Part shown: one piece after another, positions 1 through 12,068 of the stretch
Layout: every line of letters starts with the position of its first letter
Position numbering within the stretch: position 1 is the first letter of the stretch
From: Archegozetes longisetosus
Lineage: Eukaryota; Arthropoda; Arachnida; Sarcoptiformes; Trhypochthoniidae
Reading direction: 5' to 3'
Assembly (NCBI GenBank): GCA_018873245.2
Contig: JAEMBT020000006.1
Location: forward strand, 13,300,387 to 13,364,386
Length of the DNA: 64,000 nucleotides
Notes under the pieces: generated by a model
The model's input: only the letters and a program-made list of their open reading frames with translations
The model's database searches: none
What the model was told of the DNA's origin: nothing
Made by a program: the position numbers and the translations under genes

Positions 1-86
1 AGAAATTAAATTCTATAATACTGCATGCTTTGTTCCTTTATAAACTTGATAATTGACAACTCAATTAGAAACAGAAGTTTACTCAC

Positions 87-354
87 TTTCAGATTCAATA
101 CAATCCTTTGATTTGATCGATAAAATGCTGTCTAAGTTTCCCAATAACGGCAAGCGAACCGGGGGTCCAGGGATTCGGTTGATCAAAATGTAGTTTTCAA
201 TTTTATTTGCAATAAAACTAGATAAAATTTGAAGCTTTTGTATTAACTGCTTGAGGAGAACTGAGATTAAAATGAAAAGCAAAACTAAATGACCAAACTT
301 CTTAACATCTGAATAAGAAACTAATGATACGCCTAAAACAATGTCAAAATTCAT
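87..354 (-). CDS. Cytochrome P450 (CYP4-like), first coding exon only
   Basis: This is the N-terminal exon of a microsomal P450, a haem monooxygenase of the endoplasmic reticulum acting on lipids, hormones or xenobiotics. It starts at a true ATG and encodes about 89 residues. A hydrophobic stretch near residues 22-36 is the membrane anchor. The proline-rich hinge RIPGPPVRLPLLGNL, typical of P450s just before the catalytic fold, follows at about residues 60-74. The exon ends in phase 1 at position 87, where the minus strand reads AAA then GTGAGT, a strong donor; the frame stops just inside the intron. All later exons, including the haem-binding cysteine, lie left of the window. The CYP4 assignment rests only on the hinge style and is tentative; membership of the P450 superfamily is firmer. 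Confidence 0.72.
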
Positions 355-1747
355 TATTGAACTTAATTCGAGTTAAATCCAGAGAATATTCTTTCAATTG
401 ATTTAAAAATGATTCAACGATTACTTTAAATTTTAGAACAACTGAGTGTTTTATTTATTGAGATGATCAGTAAATTTGAGACTAATTATACCTTTGCTAA
501 GCAGTCGAACCAATTGCTTAGTTTAAACTTGAAATTGTCTCAATTCATTAACCCTTTTCGATAAATTGCGTTAAGGCAATAATTGATCAATTGCACAACC
601 GATAATTAATTTGATCAATTTGTTATAATAATGAGAAAGAAAAAAATGAAAGCACGTTAAGAACAGTATTAATGAGTTTATCGATCAATAACTTTGAAAT
701 TGTGTGTTAAGTCACTTAAATTAAACGATTAACTAAAATTACATTTGCTACCAAATTAATCATTTTAATCTCGAAGTCTCATTGAGTAATTATTATTTTC
801 TTTCTCATTAATTAAAAAAATTTGGTGCATTTTCGATCATCGATGCTTCTAGAGTTCAATCAACTTGAGACAATAGATGAGAAAAATTCGTGTTGATCGT
901 TATTAAATTTAAAGCCGTAAATTTGCTTAAATACGTTTTTGCAGTACAGATAATAAATTTACTCACTACTCAAGACCTTGAATTAAATTTGATATAACAG
1001 TAACGTGAATCTCTAAATTTTTTCTTATATAAAGACTTCTAAATAAATTTTATTAGCAACAATGCATGTGTCTCTTAGAGATGTTTACAATAAATGTTAT
1101 AAAAAAAGATCTTACTCAACATAATCAAGCAGTGCTTGTAAAGTTACAGATTACTCAACACAAGTGATTCAAAAAATACCTTAAACCTATAGGTTAGGTC
1201 ATGGGCTTCAAAAGCTGAGTGGGCTGGATTGAAACTGGGGCAGAAATTTAAGAATTCTGTGGGTATAGGTTACGAAACTTTCCTCAATATTCAGACCGGA
1301 GATTGTACGTACAAAGAAAGGCACAAATAATGCAAGCTGAATATAATATTAACGACATAAACAACATATTGTATGAATCTTCCTAATGAAACTCATCAAC
1401 TACAAAAAACGTTGTTATTGTGCAATACGATACCACATAATAAGATTACGCTTTTATTTATTGTGACAGTGACGATTAAGTATGGGCGAGGCGTTCATTC
1501 GATCGGATAAGGTATGAAGCGAAAATAAAAATTTCAATGATTATGGGTAGGTATGGGTGTAATCATTACAATAATTATAATCAGTATAAACTTATGTGTA
1601 ATCAAGTTTTGTCAACCACTATTAAATGACTTGAACTCCTTGTAAACAAAAATAAACATTTTCAGTTTACAGACAAAATTAAAATTTAGCTTTTGGATTA
1701 TTATTTAGCATTTTGAGTAACAAGTATAGAGTTAAACGAATACTTGA
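355..1747. other. Intergenic, P450 5' side and BPHL 3' side
   Basis: About 1.4 kb of AT-rich DNA between two minus-strand genes. It should hold the P450 promoter and the BPHL 3' UTR. A less AT-rich patch at about 1190-1290 and another at about 1485-1560 stand out, but I could not assign either. No coding sequence recognised. Confidence 0.5.
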
Positions 1748-3276
1748 TTATTCGAGCAAGAAATCAGTTACAACTTTATTAAACTCTTTATTAAATTCTT
1801 GATGAATATTATGTGACCCACGAGAGAAACGATATAGTCTTGCATCAGGTATGTTTTGGACCAAAAAGTTGGGATGTTCCATTGGTAAAGCGTCGAGATC
1901 TCCGTGTAACACAAGTGTAGGACATCGAATACTTCCAACCTCGTTCTTACAAATATCATCCAAATTATTGACATAATGGTCCACGTGCTTATTCCACAGT
2001 TCTTTGAGTTCTTCTCCATACACTACATCATAGTATTTTTTCTTGTTTGGATCCCAAAGATCTGGATTTCGATAAGAGTCTAAGATATACTTTTCTATTG
2101 GTAAGACGTAGGCATTTCCACCCCATATCGCTATCTTATCGACTCTAGATTGATATTTAATCGCCATTAGAAGTGCAGTCTTGGCCCCATCGCTCCAGCC
2201 CAAAACATTGTAGTTACTTATGCCTAATTTCTATGCATAAAACCACATATTCTTTTTAGAAAAGGAGGGGTAGGAATAAGCGTTCTAATGGACCGATTTT
2301 GATCAAACTCAGTATACTTGTACTGATATGTATATAATTATATATACATGTATTCAATTGCGAATACATTACACCGGTTAGTTTTTTGTCAATATTATTT
2401 TTGCCCATAGAGTCCCCGAAAGTTTTTTTGTTGTTTTATGTAGGGAGATGTTACTCTATAATTACATAGAAAAAAATCTTTGGGACTCTATGGGCAAAGA
2501 TAGGGGAAAATTTCAAAATTTTCACTTTTTCATGAAATATATTTGTACGTATAGTACTGGTATTGAAATGTTCACATATTGTTTAAAATCAATTTTTACT
2601 CATATTTGCGTTGGTTTGATGTTTCTATCTTGTCCCGTTTCACTGAAATAAAGTTTTCCGTATTTTAGATTATAACACTTTAAATCTCGCGTGAGACGCG
2701 GAATCGGGTCAAACCTTTGGTCAAACTTAATAGTTGGACATGGACTATAACTATATTGAATTTGGTCAAAATCACTTGATCGGCAAGTTTTCAGTGCTTA
2801 TTCCTACTCCTCCTTTTAATTCAAGTAAATCACGTATAGTACTAACAGTTGAACATTGAAAGTAATGAGTTAAAGTAAGATGGTAAATAATTGAATTACC
2901 GTAAATTTACATACCATCATTAATTTTGCTGCTATATCGGCATCTCTTTTATAGACATCTTTATCATAAACTCTTGTAGGAGGTCTACTAAATCCATAAC
3001 CAGGCGGATCCCAAGCTATTTGAGTGAATAGTGATCTATCAAATCCTTCGTTCGCGCTCAACTGTATTGTGAAATCTGTTCTACTCGTACCTAATGACCG
3101 AATAAGTTTATAACAACAATAAATTTGGTTGGAAAAGTATTTTGAATGAGTATATGAGGAGACTGACCTATACCGCCTGGTAGTAACAGTACAAAGTTAG
3201 GTCCATCACCCACTTTCTCGTAATGAATTTTGGTACCATCAATTTCTATAAGATGTCCTGGCATTGAACCTTTCAT
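1748..3276 (-). CDS. BPHL: BPHL-like serine hydrolase (valacyclovir hydrolase family)
   Basis: An alpha/beta hydrolase that cleaves esters of alpha-amino acids and related small substrates. Exons on the minus strand are 3276-3168, 3090-2915 and 2230-1748. The phases join cleanly to give 255 residues, close to the family length without a mitochondrial leader. Seen in the translation: oxyanion-side LLPGGIG near residues 30-36, the strand and turn WDPPGYGFSRPP, nucleophile elbow GWSDG with Ser108, acid GDLDALP with Asp208, and base GSHNIH with His235, so the triad is complete. The family block IWGGNAYV matches BPHL specifically. Splice sites are GTCAGT/TTAG and GTATGT/ATAG on the coding strand. 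The second intron (684 bp) is largely filled by a palindromic repeat. The gene appears intact; cytosolic location is inferred from the missing leader. Confidence 0.9.
2260..2817. repeat. Palindromic MITE-like element in BPHL intron 2
   Basis: The ends are inverted copies of AAAAGGAGGRGTAGGAATAA (2260-2280 and 2797-2817). A second inverted pair lies inside, TTTGCCCATAGAGTCCC at about 2400 against its complement ending near 2500. Most of the 558 bp could fold on itself. No transposase frame is present; a 67-codon frame at 2448-2651 is just the repeat read through. The target-site duplication is not clear. Confidence 0.75.
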
Positions 3277-5780
3277 TTTACCAATTGTCGGACTTTTTGA
3301 ATACTTTTCTTCACTTTAACAAATCTTCCTTAAAACTGGGCTTAATATGGACTGACTTGAGATTTATATTGACATCAGATATGAGTTGTATGTAAAGAGT
3401 TTGTACGATAATAGCGTAAATCAAATGATTCTGTCTGGTGTGCATTAGAAAGTAAGGGAAAAAGCAAAATTTTCAAGTTTTCCACTAATCTTTGATGGGT
3501 TTTACTCTTTTACTTTTGCATAGTTTATGATCCGTCAGCCAATTTCACGAGTAGCAAATGTTAATCTCAGTCAAGGTCATTTCAGATAATTATCTCTGAT
3601 CTAAGGAAGTGTAAATAAATTTTATCCATAACAAAATAAGTGGAATATATATTTTATTAATAAATTCTTAGTTTAATAAAAATACATTTGATTTATGCAT
3701 TAGCTTCAAATACAAGCGTTTTCATATGTGAAGCTTTAACTGCAAGAGGAGTCTCCTCTCTATCGAAAGATATCAAGAGAGCTTATTAAGCACTAGTATC
3801 TATATACATGTATTGTATTTAACGCTTTAGTCATTCAATGTTTTTTAAATCTGAGCCTTAAGTTTTAGATTAATCCTTCTTCATAACTGTGGGGTAAAAT
3901 GTTCCCAAGCTTGACTTTAAAAATCTCACTAAAATCAACGAAATGTCATTTCTTGAGTGTGGGTATTCCCAGTCATGTATCTAACTTTGAATAACAAAAA
4001 ACCTGGTTAATTTGGACTTATAACGTTATTTAAAATTAATATGGTAACATGTCTTTCTGAGGACAGGAATTTGCCTTAACATCGCAGTACTTCGTGTTCA
4101 CTATATGTGTCTCAGTGCTGTGATGTCGCTACTAACAATTTGAACCACTGATGACGCTAAAGCAGATAACGACTACAAATTAATTAATAAGTTAATTAAA
4201 ACTTCGAAAACAAGGGCTAACTTTGATTTGTAAAGCATCAGGACTAACCCAGAACAGATATAAAGTGTAGAAAATGTGGGGTAACATTTCACCCTATAGT
4301 TAATTTTACGTTTTCAGAAGTTAAGCTGTAACGAAGGGTTAAGAGTATAAGAAGTATTGAACACTACTTTTAAATAGAAAGATAGTTCAGATTATTGACA
4401 GTTTAGAACTAATCCAACTTTGCATATCTTCGCCAAACTTTTAGCTTGACTTCAGTACAGTTTGATATAAATGAAAGTTTATACTAATAATCATTTATAT
4501 AATATATAAATCTTTGATAGGTTATACAGTTTTTGTTCTAATACTATTAAAACTTTTCACGATAAGACTTATCAAAGACTTATCTTTATACTATTTTATC
4601 ATTAGTTAAAAGTTCAAAACTTAACTGAAGTCAAAACTTATTTGAATATATGTTTTAGTGTATGCGTTTTGATGTTTTAGTCCCAAACGTAAGGCTAAGA
4701 TTTAAAAAATATTCAATTAGTCAACGAGACTAAATGGCTAAAACTTAATACTAAATATAAACTTTGGATTTTATAATTATTAAAGGAAGTTCTTTTCATA
4801 TTTGAAAATGGTGAAGAAGCTCCTCTTGCAGTGTAGCTCAAAGCTTAATATATGGAATAGTTATTTTGTTCTCGTTGAATAAATTGTAAAATTGAACTTA
4901 ATTGGGTTTAGGTGTAAATTACATGTTTCGCATTTAGATAAACTATTAGGCAGTGGAAATAGAATTTCTCTCAAAATTAAACTCAGATTTAACGTACAAC
5001 AGTTATCTAGAGTGTTAAATTGAGCTTATTATAAAACTTATAATTTCTATTTAACACTCTTTCGATAGCTATTGTATTCGAGAACCTAAAGCTTCATCCA
5101 TAAAAACATTAATGAGTTAATTATAATATGACTCAGGTGTCATCTTTGATAAACTTATTAAAATAAAGGTCTAATAACTATTGTTTATAACATGTATCCA
5201 TATTTGCACTGAAATAACAAAACCCCAATTTATACGGGATCCTTCTTATAGTTTTATTTCTCGAGAAACTGTCCACAAATTTCTAAACCTCATTGTGACA
5301 AAACCAGTAATAATGTATCTTAAAGAAGAGATTATATTAAAAATGAAATAGGATAAGAGAGGTGTTGGGAAAACCTTCTTAGTTTAACAATACTTTGGGA
5401 AAGCTATTTTTATTATTTTTTCATTCTATTCATTATATTTTCTTTTTATACAAAATATTAGTTTGGCCTTCATGACAGTGCTTGTAATCGACTGACTCTT
5501 TTTTCTTCTATGTGGAAATGACGAATGATTTATGTATAAACCAGTATTCAATTTGATGTTTTTAGGATCGACGTAAATATTGTAAGTATGGGTGAAAACC
5601 GTACGAGATTTAAGAAAATATTTTTCATATCTGCTTCAAGTGTTTTCGTTAATTGCATTGAATTGCATCTAGTTTCCTGAGTTTTCGTATAAAAAATTTT
5701 ACATTTTCTTATCTGAAAGCTTCAAGTCGAAGTTTTCGATAATTTAAGAAAGATATTGACTCGAACTTTGAAGAATTGAT
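3277..5780. other. Intergenic between BPHL and receptor kinase
   Basis: About 2.5 kb with no recognised gene. It holds the BPHL promoter on the left and the receptor kinase 3' end on the right. Loose inverted similarities were seen: CTGCAAGAGGAG at about 3739-3751 against its complement at about 4827-4840, and TGACTTCAGT at about 4448 against its complement near 4628. A short imperfect hairpin sits at about 4079-4126. These look like eroded inverted-repeat elements. Confidence 0.4.
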
Positions 5781-8700
5781 TCACAATTGGATCATAGGTA
5801 CAATTTCCATAGGAGGCAGATTAGTAGGACAATCGTCAAAAATAGGTCTGACATTTTTGACATTATCGTATTGGACGCTTTCTAAATCGATAATTTTGAC
5901 TTGGGATAGGCTTCCATTACTGTTCATATCTAAATAGTTTTGATCGACTTCATTTTGCTCAGTGTTAATCGTATGTTGGTGTTGGCCATTGGACTTTTGG
6001 CTTTCTTTAAGCTCATATAATTTCAATTGATGAATATAGTTCTGATGAAGATAAAAATAAAAGTAACATCAAATTTTCAGTGCATAACTTCAATTATAGT
6101 TAAGTTTATCAATCAAAAGTATCGTATTTATCTATTGTTTATTCAATTTTTGATTGATCAAACTTTCTCCTATCACTGACCTGTCTCGCAGATTCTTCAA
6201 GCATTGAACTAAATTTATTGGCAATTGAAGTGAAATCAGGTCTATATTGAGGCTCATATTGCCAACAATCTTGCATTATTTCGTACCTAAAAAATATTTA
6301 TTTAACACCTGGCTTAATATGCAACATGTTAATACATTACGCAATTATTTAAAAAAATGAAATCGGTTTAAAAACATAAATTGCTATGCATTCAATATTC
6401 CAAAGTAAAACATGATCTCTAGCTGTAAATTAAGTCTGTTCATCAGCTCAGGTCAGGTCCGTTAAGGTCCGTCAAGTGTTATAAAATACCTTGTTAGTCG
6501 GGTTAGATAGATTGGCCTAAAAAAAGATGGACCTGATAGGAGCCCAAAAATTCCTGAATGTTAACACTGAAAACTAGATCAGAAATGGGTTAGAGAAGAT
6601 ATTTTATCAAAAAGATTTTAAAAATTTTAATGGATTGAGCTCTAACCATGATTTGAAAATTTCTAAAAGTAAAACTTGTTTGAATCAAAAATCAACATAC
6701 AATTCAATTGATTTCAATCATTGAAAATTTTGATTCAGGTTGAATCGAATCAAATTACTTTTTGCATTTTATGCTTTTTCGGAATGGAATGGTCATTTTG
6801 AACCCAATCAACACTTCTAGTGTAATGTAAATTAGTATAACTCTTTTGATCTTGTCAGTAGAAAACTGTATCGTATTTATTTTTAGAACTACTAAAGTTT
6901 TTGAAGTCGTCAGTTTTGAAAGGAATTTTCTGGTCAAAATCAAATTTTTATTCTTTAACTTAAAAACTTCTGAGCAATTTTCTATTTGATTGTCTTTAAG
7001 TGCACTTCAAATACATATACAGCAAATAAATTACAAATGAAAGAACTGATGAATAGCTCGAAGCTATAAAGCTTCCTATCCTGCCGTACTGGTGGAGCAC
7101 AAACAAATGATTAAACTTTCATATTGGTAGCTCCTTTAGGTTCAAACTTTTGCAAAATCTGAGCTATAAGGAAACAAGTATTTTTTAAACCGAGTTTTTT
7201 CTCCACTTAATATAGAGAGATCACTTTAATATATAAAAGATGCATCTTTAAGCTTCAAAAGCGTATTAGTCTGAGTCAAAGTTTGAATCTCATCAACTTA
7301 AATAGAATCTCGAACAAATAATAAAGTTAAACAAAAAGTTTAGTACTTTTGCATATCTTAGTCAATTAATGACAAAAAGTTGCGAACATTATAATAAAAT
7401 TTTATAAATAAATTTTTAAACCATGAATTTACGGAACAACTATCAGGAATTTTCAGTAAACTATAGTGGGTGTCAAAACTTAGGATTTGTTTTAAGAAAA
7501 CTTATGCAATCCCGAGTCATTAATTAAAGTAAAAACTTTTGGATTCAAAATTTTATTACTTTAATAGTCTATTAAATCCTTTCCCTACTCTGCATGTCTT
7601 ATATTAGTTATCATTTTTTAAGCGCGCACTTTGATAAAGACTTTTTTCTTTATAGTACAAACCAATCATCTCTTTGAGCGTTGGATTATTTTGGATTTTC
7701 ATTAATGTACGAAAATTAATGGATTCTAAATCGCAATTATTTTTTCATAATGAAACGTTGCGAAATTTGAAAAGATGAATACTCACACTGAGTCTGGAGA
7801 GAACTCTGGTTTTTCCATTCTATAGCCATCGAGCAATCTTTTGTAGAATTGTTCATCAATTTCAAAGCCTGGGTATGGATTCGCACCCAATGTGAAAATT
7901 TCCCACAAAAGCACACCATAAGACCAAACATCACTTTTAGTGTTGAATACCTTATCGCGAATCGACTCAATAGCCATCCCTTAATTATAATTATTTTAGA
8001 AATCATTTTCGAGAAAACCCCTCAACATTTTCAAACTTTTACTCTAATTCCAAGCATGTACTAAGTTTCTGGAAAATCCATTCAACAGGAAATAAGTTTT
8101 TATAGTTGCGCAACACTGAAGGACTTCTTTTAGAAAGCAATTTAAGGGAATTACATACTTTAAATAACTTAAAATTTGTTGCACATCGAACGGACTTCCA
8201 GAACACTCAATGGTAGCAAATTATTAACAAATGAGAGTTTCAGTCGTGTTATAAACCTTTATCATTGCACATTGAGCTGACTTTTCTTACTTGTACTGAT
8301 AAATTAAGAAAATGCGTTTAGATAAGGATGCTCACCTTATCCAATTTGGTCTTACTAGCAAGTGTGAAGAACCCAAGACCCCATTGTTGGAGTACATAAG
8401 TTGTAGCTTTTTGGTTTTCTGAACCTCGCAAATAAGGTTAGATCGGTACAAAATGCAATAATACAAGTTAGAACACGGTTGGAGCTCAGATAAGCCTAAA
8501 CTTTATGCACTCTAAACGAATTCCTACTCAAAATTCGATTGTTAAAAGCAATAGTTTTCCGAAAAAATGTTGCGCTTACCAAAGCATCAAATACTTAAAC
8601 GAGCATTTATTCATTAGAAACATTACTTCTATTGATGGATATAAGCTAAAGACAAACAATTATTTTAAATATTATGATGAATGCTCACATTTTATAGGTA

Positions 8701-11700
8701 GAAGTCCCGCATCACCACTTTTAATATAGTTATCATAATTACAGGTATTACGAGCCAAACCAAAGTCGCATATTTTGACCACATCGTCATCAGCTAGTAA
8801 TACATTTCTTGCGGCCAAATCTCGATGAATCAACTAATTAACAAAAAAACATTTTGATCAGTCGTTTTGACCAAAATTGTAAACTATTTCAATACTCTTT
8901 TGGTGGTCAAATATTCCATTCCTTTTGCACATTGAAACGCATAACTGACCAGATTTGATGAACTCACTTGTCTTCCGCGGACTGGTATTTCTGATTTAGA
9001 GAATGATATAAATTTCAACTAATTTTGACTCACTTCAATTTTCAATAAACACCTTTAATAAGATCCAGATTTTGATAATTGCTAGAATTCTCTTTCTTGT
9101 AGTTAGTTTTGTTCAATTGATCCCAAGTTTTAGTAATAGTGGAATTAATATGTCCAGTTTCCCGGTCGAGTTGATCGACAAAAGCCCCTCTGTGGGCTAA
9201 CAAGAATGTGTGCAAATTACCATAACGACAATATTCAACGATTACTAACAAATCTCCTTTAAGTAGATCTTTAGTAACTGCACCTAAAAGATTAACGATA
9301 TTCATGTGCCGTCCGACGTGTATCAATATTTTGAGTTCAGCTAACAGTGCTCTCCGTTGTGACATATCAGCCTTTTCTTTAAGCATTTTCACAGCAACTG
9401 TTGTCTTCGTACAAGAAATCGATGAGTTACTAGGTTCTATGTCTATAGCTTCTGCCATAACAACTGCGAGAAATTATGAGCTTTATTCTTTTCAAGTTTT
9501 ACATTAGATAAACTTGTGTGAGGTCAGCCTCAAAACAATGTCTATTTGTTTTAAGAAAATGTTAGAATTAAACAGTAGTCAATAACAAACCTCTTCCAAA
9601 GGCTCCCTGACCTAAAATTTGGCCTAAAATTAGTTTTTCACGCGGGAATTCCCACCTATGATCGTATGGCAATAATTCAATTTGTTCGTCTAGAGGCAAA
9701 TCTGGATTAATCATTTCTATTTGTCCGTTTTCAAACAAATTTCTGCTTAAGAGCAATAGTTCTCGTTTTTGCCTCTGCAAATAGTCTCAAAATCATTAAT
9801 ACACTCATTCAGATATGAACGTTTTAATTTTAGCATTGAAAACTCACTCTTTCTTCTCTGATCTTTTTGCCTAATGTGATAGAAAGAAACAGTAAGACAC
9901 TTCCAACTATTACAAAAACCACTATGAGCACTATATCCTGAGCATTCAATTCATTGCTTTCATCTATCAAAGCACAAAACTATCAATCAATTTTTAAGGT
10001 TATACTATTAAGAGTCATGTTTTATTAGTTTTACCTTTAGACTCATTGTAAGTTTTGTAAAAATAACGAGAGGACATATTCTTAACCAAAACGTTGATTG
10101 AAATGTTAGCACTTGTTAGATTAAAATACTGACCAAACAATTGATATACTCCTGCATTACTCGATTTAGCATTACTTATTGTGATGCTTGCCATCGAATT
10201 ATTTCTTTCTATCAAATATTGTTTGTTTGCACTCAAATTGATGCCATCTTTTTTCCATTCAAGTTTTAAGTACTTATTATAGAGTTCTGTGTCATTTGGT
10301 ATCGTATTTATGACAACTTCTAATTTTAAATCGTCTCCAACACTACATTCTTGAGTTAGGTTATTGAGTGCTATGGTATCAACCAATGAGAAACTTAATT
10401 GAATATTACCAGCATTTAGCTCATAATCTGAAACAAATCCTATTTTAGCGAACGAAGAATTCAACTTTTGGATCCAATTGAAAACTTTTACCGTAAACTT
10501 TAACAAAATGAGTGGCGACCTTGTTTTTTTAGTTGGCTCCTGATTAGCCTCACATGTATAAGCTCCTTCATCACTTTTCTTAGCCCCATATACAGTAAGT
10601 CTTTTCTGAGTGTAAACCTTGTTATTGGCTCCAACATATACTGCTTGTTCAAGTTTTACTCTTGAATCCTTAGAATTAAAGATGGATTTTAATAAGAGAC
10701 ACCTAACTATGACCGAAAAAGTTACCTTTATATTGTGTAGCTTCCAAAGCAAACTAATGGCTTTTGCATTCAAAGTTTCACGATTTTTGTCTTCAAGTTT
10801 GCAAATCAATGAGAAATTACTGTTTAGAAAAACAACATCTCCTTCACTATCGTCAATAACAGGTGACTTGTTATTCCGCTCTAAAAATTACACATAGTAT
10901 GAAAAACTTTATTCAAAATGTCACAACAAATTCGTACCAATAAAAGTAATGACAATCTCAACGGATTCCTTACGATCTTGAAACAATCCGATGCACAGGT
11001 ACTTAGCAAATCCATCGTCAACCATTGAATCAATAAGAAATCCGGTTTTCGGATTGTAAGTCACACCAAATCGAGATCCAATTTTGATGGTCTCCGTGAA
11101 TTGGTTTCTATACACTTTTTGTAATGAAACACTCACATAAGGATTCGCTGGACGACAATCAATGTTTAGTGAGTGGTTTCTGAATGCCGTATGGTGTTGC
11201 ATGCTGCTCCAAAGACTATTTAGAGCTACTAAATGGTTCAGATCTAAATGTATTGGTAAAAATAATGTAAAATGTAAGTTTGTTGATTATTTTGATTAAA
11301 AATGCACAAATTTGATGCATTCAAGCTTATTTAGCATAAAATGTTGAATGATTCACATTAGATCACATTTGATCGAGTTATTCAAGTGTGTTTTGTTCCC
11401 AAATTCGTATAAAACTTCATTAAATAATATAAGCTTAGTATTTACATAACAGGAAAACTAACATAATCAAAAGTTTATTCGAATTTAACTCAAGGAATTT
11501 CTCTTAGATATCATTATTTAATTGACAATTAATCTATAGAATACCTGAAACGTAGATATAAATCGAATTGGTTTCATCGAAATTAAGATTTTCTGATCCA
11601 TCTCTGTAATGACATGAATATTCTCCAACGTTTGTAACGTCAATCTCCTGAATAATCATCTCAGTGGTGCATTGAGTTTGAATACATTCATTGCTAATTA

Positions 11701-12068
11701 TTCGGACATTTTCTGGAAAAATTTCATCCGAATGATATTTCTTTGAAAAGAAAGTACAAAAGTTATGGTTATCTAAAAGAACATTAATTTAAACAGTTAA
11801 TTGTTGATAATCTGCTTTATCTTACAGGATGAAAGTCTTGAAACATCCAATCCATGTGTTTATCTCCGATGCAATTTAAATGAATAGTATCATCAACTTT
11901 AACATCAATATAATTAAAGTTATATCCGCTGTCATTCCGCTGCTTATATTTCAAAGTGTCCTTATCACTTAAAATCAACTTTGGAGATAGAGTAACAGAT
12001 GCATAGAGCTTATGATATTGAACGATCAACACAATAAAGAAGGTGTTAAAGATCAATTCGTTAATCAT
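5781..12068 (-). CDS. Pvr: Receptor tyrosine kinase, PDGF/VEGF receptor type
   Basis: A single-pass receptor kinase of class III/V. Coding exons: 12068-11826, 11740-11545, 11243-10938, 10880-10035, 9963-9848, 9774-9591, 9463-9053, 8990-8896, 8833-8689, 7979-7787, 6286-6181, 6041-5781. All phases close. A 57-nt in-frame segment in the fourth exon (10725-10669, GTAAC...CTAAG) looks like an intron and gives about 1,014 residues. In order: signal peptide, about four Ig-like domains (pairs such as IDC/YLCIG and LICK/YTCEA; the last lacks its second Cys), a transmembrane helix near 522-543, then the kinase. Kinase motifs: [20 protein letters not shown] at about 783, DFG at about 804, [11 protein letters not shown]. 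About 60 extra residues split the kinase lobes, as in PDGFR/VEGFR. Tail YLDM (Tyr964) fits a PI3K SH2 site. Exon 2's acceptor is uncertain. Insect Pvr has more Ig domains, so orthology is inference. Confidence 0.9.

Noticed and set aside
1768-2019. Minus-strand frame of 83 codons
   Set aside because: It lies within the third BPHL exon in a different frame; the BPHL frame carries the catalytic Asp and His.
2448-2651. Plus-strand frame of 67 codons
   Set aside because: It sits inside the palindromic element in the BPHL intron and has no domain.
10619-10897. Plus-strand frame of 92 codons
   Set aside because: Antisense shadow of the large Ig-encoding exon of the receptor kinase.
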